34,984 bases of DNA from Planctomycetota bacterium (lineage in GTDB: Bacteria > Planctomycetota > Phycisphaerae > WQYP01): NCBI GenBank assembly GCA_021852275.1, contig JAJZNX010000012.1, positions 1-34,984 of the forward strand, read 5' to 3'. This document shows positions 9,024 to 18,502 of this stretch, one piece after another (within the stretch, counting starts at the first letter, position 1; each line of letters starts with the position of its first letter). The notes beneath the pieces were generated by a model, which was not told the DNA's origin, did not search any database, and saw nothing but the letters and a program-made list of their open reading frames with translations. The position numbers and the translations under genes are program-made.

Positions 9024-10433
9024 CTACGGCATGGGGATATTTTTCAGATCGAACGGAATCTTTAAAGCTCTGGACCGGGTAAAGATCGGCGTGGTAATCC
9101 GGGCTGGTTTAGCACCCATTTGTATGGGAATGGTGTACACCATTCCCTGTTGCCAACCACCCATGGAAGACCATCCATTGGGATTGACCACTGTTCCGGC
9201 CTTGTTGTATACGCTGCCATTGAAGTTTTGGATTTGGTTGATGATGGCCTGCTGCGTGGAGGTGGGATTGTTCGCCGCCGCCTCAGCCGCCGGTAATTTG
9301 ATGGCGACAGTGAATTGCCATAGGCCATTAACCTTTTGCAGATGGCCGACCGAGATTCGCACGCCGTGGAAAGTCTGGTGGGTGGTACCTTTGGCGGTAA
9401 TTTTAAGGTTCAGGATTTTCTTATGGTAGGCGGCCAGAATCGGCACATAGCCCTTGAGTGTGACGATACGTGTGCCGGGTTTGTGCGGCCACTGTAGTTG
9501 CAGGTTGACATTATAAACACTTCCGGTCTGATTCTGATACCAGCCATTTTGAAAGAAGGGCTGGGCCGGGCCGATCAGAGAATTTCCATGGTTATCCAGT
9601 GCCTTGGTGACCACGGCGTTTTGCACTTGCATCGATCCGGTTTTTCCGGGAATAGTCAGCAGCGCAAGACTCAGGTTAAACATATTGGTGGCTGGATGAT
9701 TCGGCTGGTTTAACATGATATTGCGGTTAAACGTGATGCTTTGGGCCACCACGGCAAAGGCTCCCTGGATACTGATGATGTTCCCCCGGCTTAGTGTACC
9801 ATTAAGCCCCAGTTGCAGTCCGGGATTCTGGTTGTACCACATGAGGGGAGAAACATTAGTCAGCACGGCCATTTGCTGCATGACCTGCCAGAATGGAGCC
9901 TTGGTGGCATTAATAGTGACGGCGGGCAAAAGGCCCTGCTGCATAACGGTGGCGGTGGTGCCGGCCTGTTTGCAGATATCTTGAAATGCCGTTTCGGCGG
10001 AAACATCTTTGAGATGAATGGTAATCAACGGCCCCCGGAGATAATCCATGTTGGTAATTTTGCGGATGTTCTGGCGGAGTAGATGACGCATTTCAGGTGT
10101 GGTCAAACCACGAAGAGCCTGTTTCATGGCGGGCATGGCCGCATCGCCGGCCGCCAGCAGCTTCTGGGCGGCTTTGTGTCGTACTGCGTATTGATCACTG
10201 GCCAAGGCGTGTATCCAGCGCTGAATTTCCGCAGGGGTGGGTCCCAGCACCGTCGCATGTGGCTTGGCAGTTTGGATTTGCGTGGGTATAGCAACCGGGC
10301 TGGTTTTGGTAGTGGAGGGTTTGGTTGTCGGTATAACCGCTGCCGGCGTGGCGTGGGCAGGAGTTATCGGCCAACAGAGTCCAACGGTACATGCCGCGAT
10401 TAACACCAGTGAAGTAGCGATGGACTTGAACAT
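9024..10433 (-). CDS. Exported protein with HEAT-like and secretin-N0-like regions
   Basis: The start is the ATG at 10433: GGAAAGGAG (complement of 10441-10449) sits seven bases away, and the first 28 residues form a signal peptide ending A-H-A. A Thr/Pro/Ser-rich linker follows. Next comes a HEAT-like helical pair (AVRHKAAQKLLAAGDAAMPA), then a beta-alpha-beta stretch (ITIHLKDVSAETAFQDICK) resembling the STN/N0 domains of secretins and TonB receptors. The remaining 250 residues are beta-rich and unrecognised. There is no secretin barrel. The gene begins 21 bases after the stop of the propeller gene upstream and is almost certainly cotranscribed with it. Location is probably periplasmic or cell surface; function unknown. 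Confidence 0.82.
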   Translation of the reverse strand: MFKSIATSLVLIAACTVGLCWPITPAHATPAAVIPTTKPSTTKTSPVAIPTQIQTAKPHATVLGPTPAEIQRWIHALASDQYAVRHKAAQKLLAAGDAAMPAMKQALRGLTTPEMRHLLRQNIRKITNMDYLRGPLITIHLKDVSAETAFQDICKQAGTTATVMQQGLLPAVTINATKAPFWQVMQQMAVLTNVSPLMWYNQNPGLQLGLNGTLSRGNIISIQGAFAVVAQSITFNRNIMLNQPNHPATNMFNLSLALLTIPGKTGSMQVQNAVVTKALDNHGNSLIGPAQPFFQNGWYQNQTGSVYNVNLQLQWPHKPGTRIVTLKGYVPILAAYHKKILNLKITAKGTTHQTFHGVRISVGHLQKVNGLWQFTVAIKLPAAEAAANNPTSTQQAIINQIQNFNGSVYNKAGTVVNPNGWSSMGGWQQGMVYTIPIQMGAKPARITTPIFTRSRALKIPFDLKNIPMP

Positions 10434-10454
10434 GAACAGGCTCCTTTCCAAGAA

Positions 10455-12827
10455 TTAAGGTTTATCCGCCAGGCGGTGCATAGCCTGATTAAACGCCGCC
10501 CGGTCCGAGGGTAGCCACACGTTGAGTTTCCACCGCCAACGAGCGAGGAGTGCGGTTGGGAAACGATGATATTGGGCGTAACGGTAGGCCAGTATGCGGG
10601 CGGGCCATTGCGCTTCCAAATCTATTTTGCTGAAAGATGCCCGGCAGTTGAGCAGGTGCCAGAGCTTCCATGCCACGGATGCGGCAACATTTGGCGTGGG
10701 TTTGTATGGAGGCGGGCGATAATGTCGAATGGGCAGTCCGTCCAGATTAGTAAAGCCAGTAAGGTTTCGGGGGCCGCTGATCCGATCCAGAAACATGCCG
10801 GCCACCGTCATCCAATAGCCATAGTTGCGTTTGAGGCGAACCTGATAATTTCCCGGCCCTTTAAGCACAAACGAGCAGTACATTCCGCCCCAGAACTGCA
10901 TAATTCGGGCCTGGGCCAAAGGCCGCTGACAAGCCCACGCCAGGGCGGGACTGGAGTGCCGGGGATAAATTTGCACGACATAATCCCGTCGGGCATTGCT
11001 GCCGGTTTGGCCATCCTTGTTATGAAAATAAAAACTCAGACGGTACAGGCCGGTGGGAACTTTTACCTTCAGCCACATATCCGGGCCGTCATAAAGCCGC
11101 GGATATCGTCCGCCGGCGTCATTCCATTCCGCTTCAATGCGTTGGCTGGCATCAGGAAAATAAAGGGTTCGCCGCAGTGCAGAATGATACCAGGATACGT
11201 AATAGGCCACATCCCCGGCGTATTGATGCGGCGAGCTTTCACGGATGATATCGGCACCGCCGAGGCCGCCAAAGAATTGTTCCTCGGCATTGGCAAATTG
11301 CGGTGTGCCGGCGCACAACCGGGCGTAATTGACGCCATAGTGGCCAACCCAGTCGCCTTCGGTGCGCCAATCCTGGTCCATAAAAGCTGCCGTTACGGCG
11401 TGGTCCTGGCCGGCCGTGACTCGTGCCATCCACCGCGCCAGTTCCGCCCGCGAAGGAGGTAGAGCGCCAGCCGGTAGCGGTGCAACGGATGCACTCATCC
11501 CAACAGCGGGGCCTGGAATCCGGGCTGACCGTGGTGCAACTGCGCAAAATCCGCCGCACTCATACCCGCCAATCAACATACCGCCATTAGTCAGGGGAGC
11601 TAGCGAAGCTACAAAGCCTGTGGGAATGGGGCTGGCGGGAGATGTGGGCGTGGAGAAAACGCGGCGCCCAGCCTGATTCCATACATCAAAGCCAGTGCTG
11701 CGGTGACCGATCCACACATTGCCGCAGGAATCGATGGCCAGGCAGGTAACAAAATCAGAGGTGAGGAGACGGCGGAGTTCAACGGCGGAAGGCTGCGGGT
11801 AATGGGCGGGCACGTGCCAAAGGCCCTTGATTTTACCGATGTAATTGCGTCCACGAATAAAATGCCAGAGAAGTCCATCATCTTGACCAATGGCCAGGCC
11901 ACCATCTGTACCGGCATACACGCGATATTGCCATCGGTCATGGAATTTTTTCCGGGGCACCACCAATAAAGCGTTGATCAGATTAGAAGGCAAGCCCTTG
12001 CCTGTGGCCGTCAGCGGCAGGTGCAGGGGGGCGGCGATTCGGTGCCAAACGTGGTAGTGGCTGTGTTGCGAAGCCCAGGCAATGCCATTGCATTGGGTGC
12101 CGATAAACAGGGTGCCATCCGGCGCAAAAGCCAGGCAAGACAAGGCATCTGCGGGCAGGCCATTGGCGGTGGTGTAGTATTGCCAGGTTTGGGCCCGAAT
12201 ATGGTAGCGTGTCAGTCCTTTGCTGGTGGGCATCCAAACGCTGTGGTCCGTCGGCGAGGTGGCGATGGCAAACACCCGCTGTCCCAGAGGACCAGCGCGG
12301 CGGTTATTGCCTGAAGCAGCACTGAAGGCCGAAGGTTGATGGAGTGCTGTGTAGAGCAAAAGTGCCTCAACGGAATCCCTGGGCTTGCGGCCATAACGCC
12401 GGCCAGCCACAAGATCGTAATCCCGCCATTGCCGGCCATTGTATACGTATACGCCGTGGCGCAGGCTGCCCACCCAGATACGGCCGAGGGCATCACACGA
12501 TAATGCATAGGCATTTCTGGGTGCACCGTTGCGCGGGGTAAAATGTTGCCATTGGCCGGCACCATGCACCGTTGGGCTGTAGCAAAATACACCCTGCCCC
12601 TCGGTTCCAAACCACCAGCTACCGGCCAAATCCTGTACCACGGCCGTGATACACCGGCTGGGCACGGCCATCTTACGAATGACCAGGCCCTTGAGATTGA
12701 GCTGGATGCGAGGTTTTAAGGTTGTTGCAGGTGGGTGCGTGGCACCCGCAAGCAGCATATGGCAGAGCATTCCACTGGCGAGAAGAGCTATCGCCAGACA
12801 GGACCGCTGCAAGAATAATTTATCCAT
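10455..12827 (-). CDS. Exported sensor-type beta-propeller protein with malectin-like domain
   Basis: The start is placed at the ATG at 12827 because a signal peptide begins there (MDKLFLQRSCLAIALLAS); the frame stays open upstream without supporting features. At least five two-component-regulator-propeller blades are visible, each with a W/I-W-x-G-T/S motif (SWWFGTEGQGVFCY, RIWVGSLRHGVYVY, TLFIGTQCNGIAWA, VYAGTDGGLAIG, VWIGHRSTGFDVW). After a Pro/Ala-rich segment comes a malectin-like sandwich (TGLYRLSFYFHNKDGQ, then GPGNYQVRLKRN). In hybrid sensor proteins such propellers precede a membrane histidine kinase, but no transmembrane or kinase part is present. It is the first gene of a two-gene minus-strand operon and diverges from the helical-repeat gene at 12941. 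Confidence 0.82.
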   Translation of the reverse strand: MDKLFLQRSCLAIALLASGMLCHMLLAGATHPPATTLKPRIQLNLKGLVIRKMAVPSRCITAVVQDLAGSWWFGTEGQGVFCYSPTVHGAGQWQHFTPRNGAPRNAYALSCDALGRIWVGSLRHGVYVYNGRQWRDYDLVAGRRYGRKPRDSVEALLLYTALHQPSAFSAASGNNRRAGPLGQRVFAIATSPTDHSVWMPTSKGLTRYHIRAQTWQYYTTANGLPADALSCLAFAPDGTLFIGTQCNGIAWASQHSHYHVWHRIAAPLHLPLTATGKGLPSNLINALLVVPRKKFHDRWQYRVYAGTDGGLAIGQDDGLLWHFIRGRNYIGKIKGLWHVPAHYPQPSAVELRRLLTSDFVTCLAIDSCGNVWIGHRSTGFDVWNQAGRRVFSTPTSPASPIPTGFVASLAPLTNGGMLIGGYECGGFCAVAPRSARIPGPAVGMSASVAPLPAGALPPSRAELARWMARVTAGQDHAVTAAFMDQDWRTEGDWVGHYGVNYARLCAGTPQFANAEEQFFGGLGGADIIRESSPHQYAGDVAYYVSWYHSALRRTLYFPDASQRIEAEWNDAGGRYPRLYDGPDMWLKVKVPTGLYRLSFYFHNKDGQTGSNARRDYVVQIYPRHSSPALAWACQRPLAQARIMQFWGGMYCSFVLKGPGNYQVRLKRNYGYWMTVAGMFLDRISGPRNLTGFTNLDGLPIRHYRPPPYKPTPNVAASVAWKLWHLLNCRASFSKIDLEAQWPARILAYRYAQYHRFPTALLARWRWKLNVWLPSDRAAFNQAMHRLADKP

Positions 12828-12940
12828 ACCTGACCCCGCACGTAAGCCAGCTATCCCTTGCCGCTTGATCTGCTCTACTTCCAGTTGTCCACTACGATGG
12901 AACAGTATAACATGCTGCAAGGAAAGTGCCAGGTGACCAG

Positions 12941-14761
12941 ATGTGGAAATTCGCTGCTGGAAACAATGGATGGGGAATGTTGCAGCATCGTTTATTGATG
13001 CCGGGCCTTGCACGGCCTGGACGCTTACATCGCTGGAACTGGCGACGAAGAGCCATGGCCATAGCGACTGGTATCTGCATCATAATACTTTTACCTGCAC
13101 GTAGTGTTAACGCGAACTCCGGGGGTAAGGCTCAGCGGATTAACTGGACGATATCGCTGCAATTGTGGATGCGGCGGTGTGAAATGCAGGCTGGCGGCAG
13201 GCCGACGCATGAAAATTACTCTGCGTACGTGCGGCGGTTGCGCCTGATGCAGGGAAACCTTCGCTGGCAATGGTGGTTGATGACGCGTCCAATGGCCCAA
13301 CGCCGACGGCTCATACGCGAGGTTCGCCGTCCCGGCTGTCAAAGGTTGGTAGAAGAGGCCTTTTCGCCCTCTCGCCAGGACCGGGCCGCGGCAACCAGGC
13401 GGCTTGCGGCCGTGCCTGGAAATTTATCCGATACCCTCCTGGGTGTGCTGGTAATGGACTCGAGCCGCTACGTGCGACTCTGCACCATGAACGCTTTTTG
13501 GAAGCGCTCCCCGAACGCGTATGCAACTGCGGAATTGTTTTGGTTGGCGCTGGAGGCCGGCGGTGGAAAGTATGAATTTGACCCGGACAGCCGCACTTGG
13601 GATACGTTGTCAACACGAGGGGAACCTTGGCTGCGGGTGCGGTATCACCGATCACGCATTCTGGTCAACCTGCCGGTGTCTGCAGAACGGTTTAGTTCAG
13701 AGGAAAAACGTCGAGCTACCGGCGTTCTGGTTCATTGGCATTCAGCGGTTCTAAGACGTCTGATGCTGCAGATGCTGCTGTTTAAAAACGCCCTCGACAT
13801 GATGCATATAGAATATCCCTTGCGCTACCCGGTTGCCTTGAGTGCGTACGACCCAACCAGATTCCTGCAAATCGTCTGCAGTTGTCGCTCCCGCGCTATC
13901 GCAGCCCATTTGCTATCGCAGATTGCTGGATCTGGCGGTCATACCGGCCAATGGCTCAATCCGCAGGGACGGGGGTATTACCGCAGTAGCCGTACCGACA
14001 TGCTGTGGTTTTTAATGCTCGATGCGGGGTTTAATCCCACACATTATGGCATCGTCAAGATCGGATGCAGCGCGGCCCAATACAGCCCGCCGGAAATATG
14101 TGCATTTTCCCGCCACCAGCAGATGGCGGACATCAACATGATGCGTCGTTGGTGTAAAGCTCATGGCATAAAACCGGTTCGAGAGCGGCTGACCGTGGTA
14201 TCGTATGAGGTGGGGACGGCAACGATCTCACAGCATGTTCTGTCGCTGGCCGATCTTCAATACGGATTGCTTGGCTGGTTGTTGTGGGTGCGGGGTATGC
14301 CGCACGCCGAGCGCATGGGAATGATGCATTGGGGGACTCAACCGGCACGTTTAGAAATGGTTGCTATGTCGTTTGCACCAGATTCATCGACGAAGATGGC
14401 GGCGGCTCGATTGCTGGCCGCACACGACAACGCCTGCTCCCAGCGATTATTGGCACGGCTGATGTGCAGCCCCAGCCAGGCTGTTTCATTGACCGCGATG
14501 AATGCGTTTTGGCGGATGAAGCCGGATGCGTTCGTGCTGGCCACACTAAAGCGCCTGATGCGGGGACGGCCGGTGGTGGCTGGTCCAAGATGCTCTGTCG
14601 TACGGGCGGGCCAATGGACGATAAAATTTCGCGGACACACACGGGCTATCGCCAAACGCTTGCGGCATGTGCCGTACTGGCTGACCCAAAGTACCAAGAA
14701 TCGAACTCGCCTGGAGAAACTGCTGAAACACTGCGTAGCGCAGCCGCGGGGTGGTTCATAG
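12941..14761 (+). CDS. Probable exported protein with a duplicated HEAT-like module
   Basis: No known family was recognised. An arginine-rich stretch (RWNWRRR) precedes a hydrophobic segment (AIATGICIIILLPA) ending near V-N-A, so it is probably exported or anchored. Two helical modules about 65 residues long, near residues 140-204 and 476-540, match each other. Both contain MNAFW (residues 183 and 520), followed by K/R-x-x-P-[ND]-A and a long helix, and both are preceded by A-A-x-R-x-L-A-A. The start is uncertain: the ATG at 12941 has AGGTG six bases upstream, while the ATG at 13055 would begin directly at the signal-like segment. The gene is divergent from the propeller gene, about 110 bases apart. 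A scaffold or binding role is only a guess. Confidence 0.72.
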   Translation: MWKFAAGNNGWGMLQHRLLMPGLARPGRLHRWNWRRRAMAIATGICIIILLPARSVNANSGGKAQRINWTISLQLWMRRCEMQAGGRPTHENYSAYVRRLRLMQGNLRWQWWLMTRPMAQRRRLIREVRRPGCQRLVEEAFSPSRQDRAAATRRLAAVPGNLSDTLLGVLVMDSSRYVRLCTMNAFWKRSPNAYATAELFWLALEAGGGKYEFDPDSRTWDTLSTRGEPWLRVRYHRSRILVNLPVSAERFSSEEKRRATGVLVHWHSAVLRRLMLQMLLFKNALDMMHIEYPLRYPVALSAYDPTRFLQIVCSCRSRAIAAHLLSQIAGSGGHTGQWLNPQGRGYYRSSRTDMLWFLMLDAGFNPTHYGIVKIGCSAAQYSPPEICAFSRHQQMADINMMRRWCKAHGIKPVRERLTVVSYEVGTATISQHVLSLADLQYGLLGWLLWVRGMPHAERMGMMHWGTQPARLEMVAMSFAPDSSTKMAAARLLAAHDNACSQRLLARLMCSPSQAVSLTAMNAFWRMKPDAFVLATLKRLMRGRPVVAGPRCSVVRAGQWTIKFRGHTRAIAKRLRHVPYWLTQSTKNRTRLEKLLKHCVAQPRGGS

Positions 14762-15032
14762 CGGCATCTTGTTGGTGCGGTTAGGACTCTCTAAAAGTTC
14801 AGTGCCACTGTGGGCCGTTGCCCCAAGCGCACTGCAATGCGAAAACACCTGGCTTTTGTAGCTTGGCAATGGCGGCAAAACAAAAAAAGTCTTTGGCTGT
14901 AGTGGCCGGGGTTTTTCTCGACGGATGGTTGGGTAGGCCTTGGACAGGCAGGTAAGAAAAGGTGTGGCAACAAAGGGAATTATACCTGCGACGATTAAGG
15001 CCGTGGCGTGCTATGGCAAGACGCGGCGTTTC

Positions 15033-16790
15033 ATGTTAATCTTTATAACAGGTGGAGTGGCAGGAGCAATATCCGGCGGATGGAACCCGCCCCGGTGGCG
15101 GAAGTGGATTTTGGAATCGTTGATGCTCGCCATGATTTTCATCAACCCTGTGTACTGGATTCTGGCTTTGGCGTTGACCGTTGCCTGGGCGTGGTTTTGC
15201 ACGTGGGTGGGACGCGATGCGCCAAATCTGCATCGACAGAGGGAATTTTTCTGGAACTGGGTGATGGTGGGGGCTCTGACGCTGATACTGCTGTTCTGGG
15301 TGCTGATACCGAATTTTTGGCTGGCCTTGCTGGTGAATCTAGCGGTTATGGCGGGAGTTGTGGCCTGGTACTGGCATGTGCGGGTAGCGGAGCTGGGTCC
15401 AAGCGGCCACCTGATGGCTGCAGTGTTTGCGTCCCTGGGTCGCGTAGCGGAAAGCCGCGAGATTAAAAAATCGGCGGAACAACTTATTTTAGATTACATC
15501 ACGGACAGCGGCGCTCCGCGACGGCTGCCGACCACGGATGATCCACTCTACGGAGGCGTAGTGCTGGCGGATCAATTGCTGGTTCAGGCGATGGAATCGC
15601 GGGCACAACTTATTGATCTTTCTCCGTCTTCGCAGGCCTACGAGCTCAGGTTCTCGGTGGATGGCGTGGCCTTTCCGCAGCCGGCAATGCAGCGCAGCGC
15701 CGCCGAACCTATTATACAGGGGATCAAAAGGATTGCGGGGCTTTCTCTGGAGGAACGCCGCCGGCCGCAAAAAGGTGGAATCATTGTACGTGATGGAGCC
15801 GGGCAGCGAACCGTTTGGACCGTGGAAACCAGTGGCACCACCGCGGGCGAAAAGGTTCACCTGCAGGCCGGAGCAAGCCAAAGCTGGCGCTTGGCACTTT
15901 CTGAACTGGGTTTGACAGCCGAACAACTGGGGGTGATGAAAGAACTTGCGGCGATGCCTGCGGGCGTGGTGCTGGTCGCGTCACCCGCGCACATGGGGCG
16001 CACCACATTGCTTTATTCCCTCTTAACAACGCACGATGCGTACACCAATAGTATTCAGACGGTAGAAGTCAATCCGCGGTGCGAATTCGAGTCGGTCACG
16101 GTTAATCGGATTGATCCCCAAAATCCAGACTCAAGCGCCGCCAAAATTCTCTCCAACCTGCTATTGAAAGATCCCAATGTGGTGATGCTGGGTCTGTGCA
16201 CGGAAGCCCCGTCGGCGGAGGGCATAGCCAAGTTTGGCCAGGACCGCAAGGCTTACGTGGGCCTGATGACCGGCGATTCTCTGGCGGCCCTGGATCAATG
16301 GCGGAAACTGGTGGGCAATTCCGAGGTAACCGCACAATCTCTGCGGGCGGTGATTGCTTCGCGACTGATACGTATTTTGTGTCCGGCGTGCAAAACGGCA
16401 TTCACTCCGGATGCCGACACGCTGGCCCGGCTTAACTTGCCCGTGGGGCGCGAAATTAAGGCGTTTAAGGCCAATACGCAGCCGATGGTAGACCCCAAGG
16501 GTAACCCGGTTAAATGCGGCGAATGCGGCGGGATTGGTTATAAGGGCCGCACCGGAATTTATGAAATTCTGGTCATCAATGACGATATCCGTAAAGCGCT
16601 GGCCTCCAACAAAACCATCGATGAAATTCGGACCTTGGCTAGAAAAAATCATCTGATGCTGCTGGTGGAGCACGGTATCCGCAAGTTTGCGGTGGGATTA
16701 ACCTCCATCCAGGAAGTGCTGCGGGTTTGTTCTCCGGAAAAGCCAGCCCGCGGATCGGCGGCACCGGCGCAGCCGCAGCGTTCGTCATAA
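15033..16790 (+). CDS. Membrane-anchored GspE/PilB-like protein with degenerate ATPase motifs
   Basis: About 585 residues from the ATG at 15033; TTG 14940 or GTG 14964 are alternative starts and none has a strong ribosome site. The N-terminus carries about four membrane helices, unlike soluble GspE/PilB ATPases. A type II secretion/type IV pilus ATPase fold follows, but key motifs are lost. The Walker A position reads SPAHMGRTT (residues 317-325) with Arg for the catalytic Lys, the Asp box reads EVNPR instead of EDPVE, the Walker B Glu is Leu388 (GLCTE instead of GEIRD), and the His box is missing. The C-terminal zinc module is intact (CPACK, then CGECGGIGYKGRTGIYE). Inference: a non-hydrolysing, membrane-bound relative with a structural or regulatory role. 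The CvpA-like gene follows 43 bases later. Confidence 0.85.
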   Translation: MLIFITGGVAGAISGGWNPPRWRKWILESLMLAMIFINPVYWILALALTVAWAWFCTWVGRDAPNLHRQREFFWNWVMVGALTLILLFWVLIPNFWLALLVNLAVMAGVVAWYWHVRVAELGPSGHLMAAVFASLGRVAESREIKKSAEQLILDYITDSGAPRRLPTTDDPLYGGVVLADQLLVQAMESRAQLIDLSPSSQAYELRFSVDGVAFPQPAMQRSAAEPIIQGIKRIAGLSLEERRRPQKGGIIVRDGAGQRTVWTVETSGTTAGEKVHLQAGASQSWRLALSELGLTAEQLGVMKELAAMPAGVVLVASPAHMGRTTLLYSLLTTHDAYTNSIQTVEVNPRCEFESVTVNRIDPQNPDSSAAKILSNLLLKDPNVVMLGLCTEAPSAEGIAKFGQDRKAYVGLMTGDSLAALDQWRKLVGNSEVTAQSLRAVIASRLIRILCPACKTAFTPDADTLARLNLPVGREIKAFKANTQPMVDPKGNPVKCGECGGIGYKGRTGIYEILVINDDIRKALASNKTIDEIRTLARKNHLMLLVEHGIRKFAVGLTSIQEVLRVCSPEKPARGSAAPAQPQRSS

Positions 16791-16800
16791 CCTCGGCCAA

Positions 16801-16817
16801 CCGGCACCGCTTGCCGG
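16801..16817. repeat. Short hairpin between GspE-like and CvpA-like genes
   Basis: CCGGCA (16801-16806) and TGCCGG (16812-16817) are exact reverse complements around a five-base loop. No T-tract follows, and a ribosome site (GGGAG, 16824-16828) comes right after. It may modulate expression between the genes. Confidence 0.35.
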
Positions 16818-16833
16818 GACCACGGGAGTATAC

Positions 16834-18489
16834 ATGATTCTCGACCTGATTGTTGTGCTATTTGTTCTGCTGCTGACGCTGTACATGGCCACGCAGGGTG
16901 TTTTTTCGGCATTGTGCCTGCTGCTGGCGTCTTTGTTTGCCTCGTTTCTGGCGATGGGATTATATCAATTGGCCGCGGCTCCCATCATGTCCCACCAGCC
17001 GGATTACGCCTATGGCACGGCATTTCTGCTGCTGTTTATGCTGGCTTTTGTGGCAGTACGTGAATTGGTCGACCGGCTAGTTCGATTTGACATGGTACTG
17101 CCGGTATGGCCCAACCGCATTGTCGGCGGTTTGATTGGTTTTTTTGCGGCCATGGTCATCATCGGCTCCACCCTCATTGGTATTGAAATGATGCCGTTGC
17201 CGACGAGTATTCTGGGGTACAGCCGCTATCCGAACGGGATGAATCATTCGGCTACGGAAGTGTGGTTAGATCCGGATGGTCTGGTAACGGCTATATGGAA
17301 CAATGTCGGCGGAGGGTCCATGGGCGGCCCAACGGTCTTCGCCGACGTCAACCCTGATTTTCTCCGGCAGTTATATGGTTATCGTCATGGCGTGTTTTAT
17401 GGAACCTGGAACACGCTGCCCGCAAATTTATTGAAAGTGATATCCATGGGATCGCTCCATGGAGATAATCTGGTGTCGCTGAAAATTCCTTCACCGGGGC
17501 AGCGCCATAAGATATTGCTGATTCAAACTCGCGTACGGCGTGGTGCCACGGAACCGGATGTGAGCGCCAACAGCGCCGACGGCGAAAACTATCTTTTTTT
17601 AACGCCCACACAGGTGCGGCTGGTGACCAGCGGCGGCCACCAATACTATCCGATCGGTTACCTGAAATTCGGTGAAGTTTATCATCCCTTGCACCTGAAT
17701 ACGCCTGTTGTGGATGATTATCGCATGGTTGACGGCCACCACACGGTGTTTCAGAATTGGATCTTTAAGGTCGGTGTGCATGAACGTCCGGTGCTATTTG
17801 AAATGAAAGGTACAGCCCGGGTGGCTTTGCGCAAAATCAGCAAGAAATACAGAACCCTGGCAATGCAGGATTATCCACAGCGACCGTACGACAAGGCTAC
17901 TTTGGCAATTTCGGTCAGTTCGTCCGGAATTCCTGGCCCGTATAATGTGATCATTGTTCCGGCGGGCGTTAAAATGCTGGACCTGCAGAATGAGGTTCAT
18001 GCCGCCTATAGCCGGCTCAACCACCTCAATGATGTGCTGTTCAACAATCGTAGCGGGGCCTGGGCCGGAGCACAGACCAAAATACAAGGCACGCCAAATA
18101 CGAATTCAGTTCAGCAGTATTATAATCAAAGCATTACCGCCAACAGTCAGCCTGTTTCCTACAGTTTTGACTGGCCGCAGATTGTTCCGTTGCTGCTAAG
18201 TTCCCAGATCGGCCACAACACAGCGCAATGTCTACAAAATGTCGGCAGCTACTTTACCGGCAACATTCTTCCAGTTTTGAAGAATAAAAAGGTGGATTTT
18301 ATCATCACAGATGTGCATGGAAGCATCCCTAAAGCCATTCATATCGCTCCTGCAGCGTATACCGTGGTAGCCTGGCGTATTACTGGCAGAGCGCTGCGCA
18401 TCTGGATGGCGGATGTCGCCGTTAAGCCGACCAAGGCGCAAAGTCTGACACTCAACGGGTCTGCTCTAGTGGCATCATACACGCGATGA
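16834..18489 (+). CDS. CvpA-like membrane protein with large uncharacterised C-terminal domain
   Basis: A 551-residue protein whose ATG is preceded by GGGAG at five bases. The first 115 residues hold four hydrophobic helices in the CvpA/colicin-V-production arrangement: a helix pair at the N-terminus, a third helix (AFLLLFMLAFVAV), then RIVGGLIGFFAAMVII, with the family's G-G-L-I-G-F turn. Typical CvpA proteins are about 160-180 residues, so the remaining 430 residues are an addition. That part lacks membrane helices and appears beta-rich, likely outside the cytoplasm, with polar and Tyr/Asn-rich stretches. Its family was not recognised. The short distance from the GspE-like gene suggests cotranscription. 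Function is unknown. Confidence 0.78.
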   Translation: MILDLIVVLFVLLLTLYMATQGVFSALCLLLASLFASFLAMGLYQLAAAPIMSHQPDYAYGTAFLLLFMLAFVAVRELVDRLVRFDMVLPVWPNRIVGGLIGFFAAMVIIGSTLIGIEMMPLPTSILGYSRYPNGMNHSATEVWLDPDGLVTAIWNNVGGGSMGGPTVFADVNPDFLRQLYGYRHGVFYGTWNTLPANLLKVISMGSLHGDNLVSLKIPSPGQRHKILLIQTRVRRGATEPDVSANSADGENYLFLTPTQVRLVTSGGHQYYPIGYLKFGEVYHPLHLNTPVVDDYRMVDGHHTVFQNWIFKVGVHERPVLFEMKGTARVALRKISKKYRTLAMQDYPQRPYDKATLAISVSSSGIPGPYNVIIVPAGVKMLDLQNEVHAAYSRLNHLNDVLFNNRSGAWAGAQTKIQGTPNTNSVQQYYNQSITANSQPVSYSFDWPQIVPLLLSSQIGHNTAQCLQNVGSYFTGNILPVLKNKKVDFIITDVHGSIPKAIHIAPAAYTVVAWRITGRALRIWMADVAVKPTKAQSLTLNGSALVASYTR

Positions 18490-18502
18490 GACGTATTTTC
18501 GC

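Noticed and set aside
14869-14955. 28-codon frame starting MAAKQKKSLAVV upstream of the GspE-like gene
   Set aside because: No ribosome site and no family signal; the gap more likely holds the leader of the next gene.
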